From Desulfosporosinus lacus DSM 15449 (GTDB lineage: Bacteria > Bacillota > Desulfitobacteriia > Desulfitobacteriales > Desulfitobacteriaceae): a DNA stretch of 64,000 bases. The notes under the pieces are model-generated. The model made no database searches. It had not been told where the DNA came from and was given only the letters and a program-made list of their open reading frames with translations. Positions 28,399-37,127 of this stretch are shown piece after piece (the first letter of the stretch is position 1; every line of letters starts with the position of its first letter). Position numbers and translations under genes: made by a program. The stretch is taken from NCBI RefSeq assembly GCF_900129935.1, contig NZ_FQXJ01000006.1:89053-153052 (forward strand), written 5' to 3'.

Positions 28399-28414
28399 TG
28401 CAAGAACCATGCCA
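28399..28414 (-). promoter_or_regulatory. Sigma-54 promoter of ygeY-ygeW-arcC
   Basis: Minus strand TGGCATGGTTCTTGCA: -24 TGGCATG, four bases, -12 TTGCA, with exactly 10 bases between GG and GC. It lies about 100 bp before ygeY, with palindromic activator sites further upstream. Confidence 0.85.
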
Positions 28415-28497
28415 AGTAGTTTTAAATAAAAAAAACATTTATATCTTAGGTCAGGTGTATCTTTCCCCAGAAATCTTTGTATTATCACTTTGTTACA

Positions 28498-28594
28498 ATC
28501 TCATTCTGAGACACTTTAATATCCGCCTGAAATAAAAATAATCTCTGAAAGACTGTTAATTCGACATTCTTCCTTATCAGTCTCATTGTGAGAC
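28498..28594. promoter_or_regulatory. Paired upstream activator sites, TCTCATTNTGAGA
   Basis: Two palindromes, TCTCATTCTGAGA (28499-28511) and GTCTCATTGTGAGAC (28580-28594), lie 81 bp apart and 90-190 bp upstream of the -24/-12 promoter. They sit next to the gene for a sigma-54 activator, the usual placement of its enhancers. Confidence 0.75.
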
Positions 28595-28651
28595 AAAAGT
28601 CTACCTTTGAAACATATTTTAGCTGCGAAAATAGCAACCCGCTTTAATTGA

Positions 28652-30418
28652 CTAGGAAAAAGTTCTATTCTCACCGATTTCGTATTCCTTAATCTTGCGA
28701 TAGAGAGACGCTCTGCTAATTCCTAATAATTTTGCTGCATCTTCCTTATGCCCATTCACATCAACAAGGGTTAAGGCTTTCATAATTGTTTCCCGTTCTA
28801 AGACTTTGAGGTTTAACGAGGAATCTATCATTTCCGGTTTATGTTCCGTCTTGATTCTTTTCGGCAAGGTATCAGAGGTAATCATTCCCCCAGCCACCAT
28901 GGTTACGCAGTATTCAATCACATTCCCCAATTCTCGGACATTCCCCGGCCAAGTATAGCGGGACAAGATTTCTATAGTTTCCGAGGTGATTCCACTAACC
29001 GACCTATCAGTTACTACAGAATAATAATCTAAATAGAATTGGGTCAATATAGGGACATCTTCTAAACGTTCTCGCAAGGGTGGAATCGTCAGTGGAATAA
29101 CATTTAAACGATAATAAAGGTCTTCTCTAAATTCCCCCGTTATTACCATGTTATCCAAATCTCTGTGAGTGGCAGCAATGACACGTACATCCACCGGAAT
29201 TGAGCGAGTACTGCCTATTCGCTCAACCCTTCTTTCTTGCAACACTCTCAATATCTTAACCTGTAAGTGAAGGGGCATGTCCCCAATCTCGTCTAAAAAA
29301 AGAGTACCATTATGAGCAAGCTCAAACTTTCCTAGTTTCCCACCTCGCTTAGCCCCCGTAAAGGATCCTTCTTCATATCCGAACAATTCGCTTTCCAGTA
29401 GATTTTCAGGAATGGCACCACAATTTATGGCGATGAAGGCATGCCCTTTTCGTTTACTGCTCTGGTGGATCGCTCGAGCTAACAGTTCTTTTCCTGTTCC
29501 GCTTTCTCCTTGAATCAAGAGGGTTGCCTTACTGGGAGCAACATGTAAAGCCATGGCTTTTAAGTCTTTCATCTTCTTAGAATTTCCGACAATCTGTGAA
29601 AAATGAGTTTCAATATCGTTCACAGTCGCCGCTTTGACCAATTTCTTGATTTGCTGAAGATCCCTCAGAGTAATTACCGCGCCTTCAATAATTCCGTCTT
29701 TCTTTATTGGCACTACGTCACAATATAGTTGTGTAGCCACCCTTTTCCCCTGAATGTTACCAGAAAACGTTTCTCCCCGTTCAACGGCAAGCCAAAGATT
29801 TTTGTTATCCAACAAGTGATATAAAGCCTGTTCTTCTTGCGCATCAATGTCCAATAATTTAGCCGCCAGGGTATTATAATGCGTCACTTTTTGCTGATCG
29901 TTAACTAACAAAATGCCGTCATGCAATAGATTCAGTACTGTGACTAACTGGCTTGTTAAAATGTCGCGATCATGATTTTGTTGGATTTCAGTTGCCTTCC
30001 CAACAAGAAGTTCAGCCATCTTTTCCAAAAAAAGCAACAGGGATTGTTTATTGTCCATTAGCCGCTGAGTTTGCTCCTCATCAAAGCTCACTAATCCAAT
30101 AACCCCTATGATCTGATCCTCAATCCGTATGGGTATGGCAACCTCAGCATACTCCATACAGTTCCCTCTGCAGGGACAAGGCTGACAGAGTTCGTTGAAG
30201 CCAGGGTTGTCAATAATGACGGGAACTCCTGTTTTCATTACATGCCGATAGACAAAGCCATCATCCATTGGGCAACCGCATTGGCTTTTATATTTCCCCG
30301 TACCGGCAATCCGAATTAAGTCGGCATCCGCAATTTCAACTTCAATTTTAAGCGCTGCAGCAATCGCGTCTGCAGTTTGTTGGACTGTGCTCTTAATATT
30401 ACGCAGGTAATACAACAT
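28652..30418 (-). CDS. Sigma-54-dependent transcriptional activator with GAF-like sensor
   Basis: 588 residues. An N-terminal GAF-like region (about 1-150) holds CGCPMDDG and the cysteine motif CQPCPCRGNC. A PAS-like segment follows (about 165-260). The AAA+ domain (about 285-520) has Walker A GESGTGKE, GSFTGA (the sigma-54 contact loop, normally GAFTGA), LFLDEIGDMPL and R-finger regions. A Fis-type HTH ends the protein (EDAAKLLGISRASLYRKIKEY). ATG follows GAGGTG. It is paralogous to the activator at 52143 and probably controls the ygeY operon through the TCTCATTNTGAGA sites. The ligand may be a purine intermediate; the cysteines could bind metal or Fe-S. Confidence 0.9.
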   Translation of the reverse strand: MLYYLRNIKSTVQQTADAIAAALKIEVEIADADLIRIAGTGKYKSQCGCPMDDGFVYRHVMKTGVPVIIDNPGFNELCQPCPCRGNCMEYAEVAIPIRIEDQIIGVIGLVSFDEEQTQRLMDNKQSLLLFLEKMAELLVGKATEIQQNHDRDILTSQLVTVLNLLHDGILLVNDQQKVTHYNTLAAKLLDIDAQEEQALYHLLDNKNLWLAVERGETFSGNIQGKRVATQLYCDVVPIKKDGIIEGAVITLRDLQQIKKLVKAATVNDIETHFSQIVGNSKKMKDLKAMALHVAPSKATLLIQGESGTGKELLARAIHQSSKRKGHAFIAINCGAIPENLLESELFGYEEGSFTGAKRGGKLGKFELAHNGTLFLDEIGDMPLHLQVKILRVLQERRVERIGSTRSIPVDVRVIAATHRDLDNMVITGEFREDLYYRLNVIPLTIPPLRERLEDVPILTQFYLDYYSVVTDRSVSGITSETIEILSRYTWPGNVRELGNVIEYCVTMVAGGMITSDTLPKRIKTEHKPEMIDSSLNLKVLERETIMKALTLVDVNGHKEDAAKLLGISRASLYRKIKEYEIGENRTFS

Positions 30419-30527
30419 GCTTTACACCTCATATTATTCGCTTTAACCTACATTATATACAACTATTCGCCTTATATCGCCTACTTCCTACTTAACAAAG
30501 GATGTAATAGTAAAAGAATTGAAAAGC

Positions 30528-30571
30528 CGAAAGGAAGCACCTTATCTTTAACGATTGTGTGCTTCCTTTCG
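30528..30571 (-). terminator. Terminator of dpaL
   Basis: 13-bp perfect stem CGAAAGGAAGCAC (30528-30540) with GTGCTTCCTTTCG (30559-30571), just downstream of the dpaL stop. Confidence 0.7.
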
Positions 30572-30592
30572 ATCTAGTTCCAGAACTAATTA

Positions 30593-31816
30593 TTAACGTC
30601 CTGCAGACGGTAATTCTCCATCCCAAACAATACTGCGATATTTAAAGGGGTCAGTATTTCCTTCTGTATTAAAGAGTAGTATTTGGGATTTTTCGTCCAG
30701 ATGAAGAGCTTCACGGGCCTCTTTTAAGCCCTCATCTATCATAAGCGTGCTAAGCAAACCGGCGGTTACCGCACCAGATTCACCTGAGATCACTTTCGGA
30801 TCCCCCAGCAATGGATTTGCCAACACACGCATTCCTTTCGCTGCTACCCAGTCAGGGCATGAAACGAACACATCACTGTAATCGCGCAAGATATTCCACC
30901 CTATCAAGTTAGGTTCTCCACAGGCAAGTCCTGCCATAACAGTAGCCATGTCACCGCCAACTACCCGGGGTCTGCCATCCGCTGCAAGAGCAGATTTATA
31001 TAAGCAATCCGCTTGATCCGCCTCTACAATCACGGTTTCTGGGCGACCCTCTTTAAATAAGGAAGCAAAATATCCTTGTACAGACCCTGCCAGAGCTCCA
31101 ACTCCTGCCTGAACAAAAATATGAGTCGGCTTCTCAATACCCAGATTGTTAAGCTGTTCTATGGACTCTGCCGCCATTGTCCCGTAGCCCTGCATAATCC
31201 AACTTGGAATCTCCTCGTAACCTTCCCATGATGTATCCTGAACAACTACCCATCCGTGCTTTTCTGCTTCTACAGCAGTCATTCGTACGGCATCATCGTA
31301 ATTCATATCAGTAATCTCAGCTGTAGCACCTTCAGACCTGATCCTTTCCAGACGATATTGTGAAGAGCCTTTGGGCATATAGACTACAGACTTTTGACGT
31401 AATTGGCGAGCAGTCCAAGCAATTCCACGACCATGGTTTCCGTCTGTAGTGGTAGCAAAGGTTATATCGCCCAATTGCTCTTTAACCTCCGGGGAAGTAA
31501 GAACTTCGAAAGGCAGTTCACTAATATCCTTGTTCAGTCGTTTCGCTAGGTATCTGCCGATTGCATAGGAACCGCCCAAGGCTTTAAAGGCATTTAGGCC
31601 AAACCGATATGACTCATCTTTTACAAAGATTCCACCAACCCCTAAATTGTTAGCAAGCTTGCTAAGTTCACGAAGGGGGGTAGGTTGATAATCCGGGAAT
31701 GTCCTGTGGAAATTTATTGCCTTTTCTATAGCCTGTTTATTAAAAAGTTCTGTTGAAGCACCCGTTCCGTTTTGTTTAACCATACTATTTTCTATCCATT
31801 TAATTTTTTCAGACAT
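30593..31816 (-). CDS. dpaL: 2,3-diaminopropionate ammonia-lyase
   Basis: 407 residues, family length about 400 (YgeX). A fold-type II PLP enzyme: the Schiff-base lysine is in FGLNAFKALGGSYA (about 73-86), with TTDGNHGRGIAWTA (substrate-binding N-G-H), QAGVGALAGS (phosphate loop) and LLFNTEGNTDP at the C-terminus. It converts 2,3-diaminopropionate to pyruvate and two ammonia, here the proposed last step joining purine breakdown to central metabolism. It forms its own transcription unit between a sigma-54 promoter and a terminator. Confidence 0.95.
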   Translation of the reverse strand: MSEKIKWIENSMVKQNGTGASTELFNKQAIEKAINFHRTFPDYQPTPLRELSKLANNLGVGGIFVKDESYRFGLNAFKALGGSYAIGRYLAKRLNKDISELPFEVLTSPEVKEQLGDITFATTTDGNHGRGIAWTARQLRQKSVVYMPKGSSQYRLERIRSEGATAEITDMNYDDAVRMTAVEAEKHGWVVVQDTSWEGYEEIPSWIMQGYGTMAAESIEQLNNLGIEKPTHIFVQAGVGALAGSVQGYFASLFKEGRPETVIVEADQADCLYKSALAADGRPRVVGGDMATVMAGLACGEPNLIGWNILRDYSDVFVSCPDWVAAKGMRVLANPLLGDPKVISGESGAVTAGLLSTLMIDEGLKEAREALHLDEKSQILLFNTEGNTDPFKYRSIVWDGELPSAGR

Positions 31817-31966
31817 TTAAAGTACCTCTCCTCTTTTTTTAAATATTGTGCAATAAAACGACTCATTTAATACGGTATCAAAAAAACAATTTCTTGTTTT
31901 ATCTATAAACCTTCTATCTCCCCCTAAAACGAATTCATTGACTAGGCTTTCCGCTAAGATATTTAA

Positions 31967-31982
31967 TGCAATTATCATGCCA
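31967..31982 (-). promoter_or_regulatory. Sigma-54 promoter of dpaL
   Basis: Minus strand TGGCATGATAATTGCA, with GG and GC 10 bases apart, 150 bp before dpaL. No full palindromic activator site is visible nearby; only TTATCAT half-sites near 32089 and 32535. Confidence 0.82.
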
Positions 31983-31992
31983 ACGTCGAATA

Positions 31993-32059
31993 CAAAACCC
32001 CAAAAAAGATACCTGCTAGATAATTTTTTGATCTAGCAGGTATCTTTTTTGGGGTTTTG
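31993..32059. terminator. Very long perfect hairpin
   Basis: 29-bp perfect inverted repeat, arms 31993-32021 and 32031-32059, nine-base loop. Each arm contains an A6/T6 tract so it can terminate in both directions. It isolates the dpaL promoter from the minus-strand DNA upstream. Confidence 0.7.
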
Positions 32060-32180
32060 AGATTCTGGCAATCTCTATAATTTAATGGTTATCATAAAAA
32101 GAGAAGTGTTCATTAACCGGATAGGATTAAATGCGAATCATTCAGGCGAAAACTGATGCCTTTGATGTCTGCGCACTTCT

Positions 32181-32435
32181 CTATAGCAGTATCTCCTTAT
32201 CCTTCGTAAATACTAAACCCAAATCAATCTCCAAGTCTTCAAATATTTCAACCTTGATTTTATCATGGTATTGATACAGCCCGCTTCGTTGATACTTGTT
32301 ATCCTTATTAAGAACATATACATCCGCAACCTTATCTAAGGGAAATGCCAACCAGTATTCACTTACTCCGTTCTGCTCGTACAAGAGGAATTTTTCCTGC
32401 ATATCCTTTTTGACATGTGAGTGATATAATTCCAA
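32181..32435 (-). pseudogene. Truncated Uma2/DUF820-family protein
   Basis: 84 codons matching only the C-terminal half of Uma2-type restriction-endonuclease-fold proteins: KFLLYEQNGVSEYWLAFP, then VYVLNKDNKYQRSGLY and IFEDLEIDLGLVF. The N-terminal catalytic residues are absent, so this is a remnant, possibly still translated. Confidence 0.6.
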
Positions 32436-32576
32436 TTATAAAATCAATGGGACCCTTACACCTCTTTTTGTCCCCTTTAAAAAGATGCGACATGTTTCTA
32501 TTGCGATTATTCTTCCAATCTATGATTAAGTGGTTATCATTGATTACGAAGTGTTAATTAAGGAAGTGATTATAAG

Positions 32577-32873
32577 ATGGATTTAACTGAATGGGTAAAA
32601 ATACAGACTCTCTATGACTCTGAAAAGCAAGCCTCGAGAATTGCAACTATTGTAGCCACAACCGAAGCAAGATTAGCCAATCAACAGCAAGGACCCCAGT
32701 ATGAGGTGGAAACACGTGTGGAGCAAGTTGAACATAAATGGCAAGTGTTTTGGCGTAAACTATTTATTGGGAATAAAACTGGCTGTGGCGGAGGCTGCGA
32801 GTCATGTAACACCCCCACCGCACCCAGGAAAAACAAAGCGAAGGTGATACCTTTTAGGAGACCTTCCGTATAA
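32577..32873 (+). CDS. Hypothetical 98-residue protein with C-terminal CGGGCESC
   Basis: ATG 32577 follows AAGGAAGTG. The N-terminal half is helical and acidic/basic; the C-terminal part has CGGGCESCN followed by a basic tail. The cysteine spacing C-x3-C-x2-C could bind metal. One of few plus-strand genes inside the locus, ended by a terminator shared with the chemoreceptor gene. No family recognised. Confidence 0.6.
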   Translation: MDLTEWVKIQTLYDSEKQASRIATIVATTEARLANQQQGPQYEVETRVEQVEHKWQVFWRKLFIGNKTGCGGGCESCNTPTAPRKNKAKVIPFRRPSV

Positions 32874-32882
32874 TCAAACCAG

Positions 32883-32917
32883 AACCCACTGAATGCTTCT
32901 TTAGCATCCAGTGGGTT
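32883..32917. terminator. Bidirectional terminator
   Basis: AACCCACTGAATGCT pairs with AGCATCCAGTGGGTT (one mismatch) between convergent genes. Related in sequence to the hairpin at 34849-34903. Confidence 0.65.
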
Positions 32918-32967
32918 TTAGTTTGCCTACACAGCCTGACTAAGCGGACAAGTTGTTTGCCTATTGC

Positions 32968-34665
32968 CTATATCTTATATTTTTTACACATTTCGACCAA
33001 TTTGCTTGAGCTAGCCTTTACATCCTGTGTCTGTACAACGACATCATGGGACTTTCCGGAAATAATCGCGACCTTTTCTGCAATACTGCTTGTGCCTAAG
33101 GCAGACTCATTGCTTGCATGAGCTATCCCGGTAATGGACGATACCATAGTCTGCACTGATGCCATTATTTCTTCTGACGCGGCACTAAAGTCCGCGGTCA
33201 TATTAGTAACCATGATAGCATCATCGTTATACTGCTCTCCGGTTACAACAAGCATTTCGTAATCTTTAATCACCTGATTACTAATGAACCCCAACATTTC
33301 TTCTGATGAAGTAACCAAATTCCGAACCGCATCCAGAACAACACTCGTTACATTCTGTATTTCCGATACATCATTCTTCGAATTCTCCGCCAGTTTCCGT
33401 ATTTCTTCCGCTACCACAGCAAATCCCCTTCCTGCTTCGCCCGCCCTGGCTGCTTCTATGGCTGCATTCAAAGCCAGGAGATTCGTTTGTGATGTAATCT
33501 GCAAAATAGATTCTGATAGTACACCAATCTTCTCCACTTCTTTAGATCTTTCTATTGCATCAAAAAGTTTTTTCTGAGTTGTTTCATAAATATTGTTTGC
33601 CGTTTCTTTCGAAAAAACAGCTTTAGTTCTAAGCTCATTTGCTCTATCGCTAATCAACAAGGCTCTTTCTGCACCATCTTGAGCCTTTGTTGAAATTGAT
33701 TCAATGGCTGATTCAATTTCTATTGCAGAGGCACTCATCTCTTCCGCGGAAGCAGCGGATTCCTCCATTCCTGCCGATATTTCTTCTGTTGTAGCAGATA
33801 CTTCCACAATTAAGTTTGAAAGATGATTAATCGTTTCATTTGTATTAAAAACCTTATCTCCCATATGCACTGACTCATTAGTAATAACCCTAATCATTTC
33901 TCTAAATGAATCTTGCATCAAATTAAAGTTCTCTGCTAACTTTCCAACTTCATCCTGACTAAGTACATTAATATGTTTAGTTAAGTCACCTTCACTATTC
34001 GCCATTTCTTTCAGCTTACTTAATACCACAAGAATTGGATTGACGACACTCTTATTAATGTAGAACCATGATAAAATCGTGATAACAATTGCCAGAAATA
34101 TTGAAACTATCACCAGAATTATAGTATTTTGAATGGATTGCTCAATCTTAGTTATTGAGTATTGGATATGTTCAGATGAAGCGGTTTTAAAATTATCCAC
34201 ATTATCATTTATTGCTTTAGCGGTACTGTCGAATTCTTCCATCATCAAATTACCTTCATCCGGGCCACCTTCAATATAAGCTCGAGCCATCCTCTTACCA
34301 GTTTCATAATAAGGAGTAAATTTCTTGTCAATATCGTTAATTTCAACTTCTCTATCAGGATTTATTTCTATGAGCTGGGCAATGATCATTTCAACATTTT
34401 GTGCATGCTTTTCCGCTTCATCAAAGCCGTCATCAAATCCCTCGGCTGCTCCCGTTGCACTTATATCTGTAAGCCATTGCTGAACTTGGACTACATTAAG
34501 CTTTAATTCTTCCGCTTTTGAAAGTGTAGTAAAATACTTCTTATCCATTTCTCTAACCTGCTCTAGATTATTATTAATTGAGATAACCTGTATAATCATA
34601 AATGTCACGAAAAGTACGAACATTCCAAAAATCGGCAATATCATTTTGATTTTTATGCTTTTCAT
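32968..34665 (-). CDS. Methyl-accepting chemotaxis protein
   Basis: 565 residues. TM1 at about 8-30, an extracytoplasmic helical domain (about 31-180) of four-helix-bundle type, TM2 at about 182-205, a HAMP domain (about 206-262), then the signalling domain with the conserved hairpin tip [20 protein letters not shown] and [20 protein letters not shown] follows AAGGAGG. It transmits an external signal to CheA/CheW, none of which are in the window. Location in a purine locus hints at purine sensing, but that is a guess. The gene is bracketed by two related hairpin repeats. Confidence 0.92.
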   Translation of the reverse strand: MKSIKIKMILPIFGMFVLFVTFMIIQVISINNNLEQVREMDKKYFTTLSKAEELKLNVVQVQQWLTDISATGAAEGFDDGFDEAEKHAQNVEMIIAQLIEINPDREVEINDIDKKFTPYYETGKRMARAYIEGGPDEGNLMMEEFDSTAKAINDNVDNFKTASSEHIQYSITKIEQSIQNTIILVIVSIFLAIVITILSWFYINKSVVNPILVVLSKLKEMANSEGDLTKHINVLSQDEVGKLAENFNLMQDSFREMIRVITNESVHMGDKVFNTNETINHLSNLIVEVSATTEEISAGMEESAASAEEMSASAIEIESAIESISTKAQDGAERALLISDRANELRTKAVFSKETANNIYETTQKKLFDAIERSKEVEKIGVLSESILQITSQTNLLALNAAIEAARAGEAGRGFAVVAEEIRKLAENSKNDVSEIQNVTSVVLDAVRNLVTSSEEMLGFISNQVIKDYEMLVVTGEQYNDDAIMVTNMTADFSAASEEIMASVQTMVSSITGIAHASNESALGTSSIAEKVAIISGKSHDVVVQTQDVKASSSKLVEMCKKYKI

Positions 34666-34848
34666 TTAAAAGTCCTCCTTAAAATCTCCCATATATTATT
34701 ATACTATATATTAATTATATAGTGATATGTTAATAATAAGCGAAGTATATGTTAAGAAAAGGTTAAACTTGCCAAAAATTTCTTCAAAGTGGGATTAAAT
34801 CATAAAGTTCAATTATTCGTTAGATCTTCCTCTATTTATTGTGTAATA

Positions 34849-34903
34849 GGCAAAATGAAACCCACTAGATTAGAACTTTGTATCTAGTGGGTTTCATTTT
34901 GCC
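34849..34903. repeat. 22-bp perfect inverted repeat
   Basis: Arms 34849-34870 and 34882-34903. The core ACCCACT and the trailing GCCTAAACAGCCTGA resemble the DNA at 32883-32945 on the other side of the chemoreceptor gene. Confidence 0.6.
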
Positions 34904-34974
34904 TAAACAGCCTGAAAAGTGGATAAATTGTATGAGCTTTTACATTCCTTTATTAACTTTGGAATGTTCCCTTA

Positions 34975-35151
34975 CTACTCAAATACTTTAAAGACTATGA
35001 TAAAGACCACCATTAATACTAAACCCAGCCCAAGCGTAATGGAGATAAGTTTTTTCTCCACAGGAAGTAAAGGGTACCATTCATCCTCAGAGAGCACTTC
35101 TTGAACGTTTACCGACGAATGCTCCTCAGTACGCAGTTCGCTTTCTGTCAT
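34975..35151 (-). CDS. Small single-pass membrane protein next to YeiH-like gene
   Basis: 58 residues from ATG 35151, behind AGGAGG. An acidic N-terminal half (MTESELRTEEHSSVN, ending SEDEWYPLLPVEKK) is followed by one hydrophobic helix (ISITLGLGLVLMVVFIIVF) and a short tail. It starts 30 bp after the YeiH-like transporter stop, so the two are almost certainly co-transcribed and the small protein could be a subunit or regulator of it. Confidence 0.7.
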   Translation of the reverse strand: MTESELRTEEHSSVNVQEVLSEDEWYPLLPVEKKLISITLGLGLVLMVVFIIVFKVFE

Positions 35152-35181
35152 ATTCCAAACCTCCTTTATCGACTTTTAAAG

Positions 35182-36663
35182 CTAGCCTCCAATTACCGGC
35201 GGTGTGATGCCGTGGTAGAAAAGCCAGGAGACAAGCAGTCCGAACCAGATAATGAATCCAAATAGGCAGATGACATATACCCCTACAATTCGTCCCATGC
35301 CAGCTGCCCATAGTTTACGTACGTTGGTAACCATACCAATCGAGAAGAAACATAATGCAAAGAAAAATGTCCTCAAAGCGTTTGCTTGGTCTGCGCCTAC
35401 TGTTGCCGGCTTCACTATGCCGGGATTATTCAAACCCAGCAAAAGCAGAATCAAGAAAGTCAAGCCAAAACCAATAATGAATTTAGGGAAGCGCTCCCAA
35501 ATTTCTCCCGCAGAAACCTTGCTGCCCACGTTCTTGGTCTTGGATTTGTCAATTCGAAAAACTGACCAAACAACTGCTAGAATAAATGCCCACACACCAA
35601 TAAATATGTCAATAAATACTTTGGTGGTGGTAGCTACCATTAGAATCCAGCCTTCTTCCCATTTAATCCCCAGGTCTGTAAGGGCTTTGGCACGGATAAG
35701 AGAATCAGCAATCGCGCCACTAGACACCGCACCGCCGTCACTCTTAACCGCTAAACCCATCCAGGAACCTGCTACCATAGGTTCGCTATATAACCAAGTC
35801 TGCGCCAATAAGGGTAATATGAGCATTTCAACGGCCACAAAAACAATAATGACAGCAGACAAAATAGCCGGTATTAATGCTCGAGCTCGTATGGCTGCGG
35901 AGGTGGCTATAGCTGCCGAAACCCCGCAGATAGAGACACCGGATGCTAAAGGCGCAGCCCATTCAGGGGTAAATTTAAAGTATTTGCGCGCAATAAAATA
36001 GGTGACCGGCCAATAAATTAAATAAGCCTCGATTACAGCGCATAATCCCCGGATAATTACCGTGTTGGCCAGTCCAAGAGCACCTACCGTCTTGATGCCG
36101 ATAGCCGCACCCAGGATCACAATCCCTGTTTTAATGAACCATTCGGGCTTGGCTGCTCCCTCAAGGTACTTGGCAAAACCTTGAAAAAAATTCCCTATAA
36201 TTAATCCTACAATCATAGCAATAACAAAACCCATTTCTCCCAGACTCAAAGACCAGGGAATTTTAAGACTGGCTTGTTTGTCTGGAGTTGCAGCGATGTA
36301 TCCATTGTTACCTAAAAACAAACAGAGAAACGTAATCCAGAAAATGATGCTGAAACCAACAATGTATTTTTTTGCTTTTGTGCCCATAGCAACAGCGCCG
36401 ATGGTGGTGATCCCCATCAAGAATAAATAGGTTAACAAAGCCGAATAAATGCCGGGTAAATTTTGAAAGGTTTTAGACACCGGTGCGAGGGCTTTGGATG
36501 AATCTACCCAGACATTGACTTTTACCACCCAGCCTAATAGTTCCATCCCAAAAACCGGCCCCATACTCAATAAAAAAATAAACAACCCAAGCCAGACAGC
36601 CCACCAATCCTCGCTTTTGAGTACTGGCTTTTTCCTAAAAAGCTCATTACCTTCTGCGATCAT
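35182..36663 (-). CDS. YeiH/UPF0324-family membrane protein
   Basis: 493 residues from ATG 36663 (AAAGGA eight nt upstream; ATG 36672 is an alternative). About 11-12 hydrophobic segments. Family features: KTGIVILGAAIGIKTVGALG, GVSICGVSAAIATSAAIRA and CFFSIGMVTNVRKLWAAGMG. Annotated members are called putative sulfate exporters, but transport has rarely been shown. With about 150 extra N-terminal residues and three helices it is longer than the usual 340-350-residue YeiH. Its presence inside a purine locus suggests export or exchange of a product ion, unproven. Confidence 0.8.
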   Translation of the reverse strand: MIAEGNELFRKKPVLKSEDWWAVWLGLFIFLLSMGPVFGMELLGWVVKVNVWVDSSKALAPVSKTFQNLPGIYSALLTYLFLMGITTIGAVAMGTKAKKYIVGFSIIFWITFLCLFLGNNGYIAATPDKQASLKIPWSLSLGEMGFVIAMIVGLIIGNFFQGFAKYLEGAAKPEWFIKTGIVILGAAIGIKTVGALGLANTVIIRGLCAVIEAYLIYWPVTYFIARKYFKFTPEWAAPLASGVSICGVSAAIATSAAIRARALIPAILSAVIIVFVAVEMLILPLLAQTWLYSEPMVAGSWMGLAVKSDGGAVSSGAIADSLIRAKALTDLGIKWEEGWILMVATTTKVFIDIFIGVWAFILAVVWSVFRIDKSKTKNVGSKVSAGEIWERFPKFIIGFGLTFLILLLLGLNNPGIVKPATVGADQANALRTFFFALCFFSIGMVTNVRKLWAAGMGRIVGVYVICLFGFIIWFGLLVSWLFYHGITPPVIGG

Positions 36664-36767
36664 GTTCTTCATCCTTTCTTCTTAAATCTAAAAAAATTCT
36701 GCCCATCAACTTTTGCTAAGCCATATTACCACCCCCTAATATCTTCTATTCTGCTTCTCCGGAAATA

Positions 36768-37058
36768 TCACCAACAATATTTGAAGTTCTTTCCAAATAC
36801 AAAGGGTTTTATTACATACAATGCAAAAAGACCGTCATCGCTTAGTTCCGATAACGGTGCTTTTATCTTGATGGGCTTTTTTCCAAATCTCTCTGTATCT
36901 TGAGTAAGAAGTTGTCCCCTTCGTACAACAACCTTCCCATTGACAATCCTGGTATCCACTAAACTCTGGTTCCCGCAGCACACAATCGGAACCAAGGGAT
37001 CATGAGAACCTGCAGAGGCTACATCCCGCAAATCAATCAGAATAATATCTGCAGCCTT
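36768..37058 (-). pseudogene. C-terminal fragment of a purine-type amidohydrolase
   Basis: 97 codons: KAADIILIDLRDVASAG, then HDPLVPIVCCGNQSLVDTR and VNGKVVVRRGQL. This is the end of a TrzA/SsnA-type deaminase (8-oxoguanine or guanine deaminase-like); the catalytic barrel is missing. Homology begins right after the terminator of the upstream PLP gene, so a deletion joined the two. It marks a lost deaminase of this locus. Confidence 0.75.
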
Positions 37059-37063
37059 GAAAA

Positions 37064-37099
37064 AGAGGCAGCGGTTCCTGTGCAAGAACCGCTGCCTCT
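37064..37099 (-). terminator. Terminator of the PLP-enzyme gene
   Basis: 14-bp perfect stem AGAGGCAGCGGTTC with GAACCGCTGCCTCT, followed on the minus strand by a T tract. Confidence 0.85.
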
Positions 37100-37127
37100 A
37101 GAGAATTGATTTACTTATTTTAGATAT

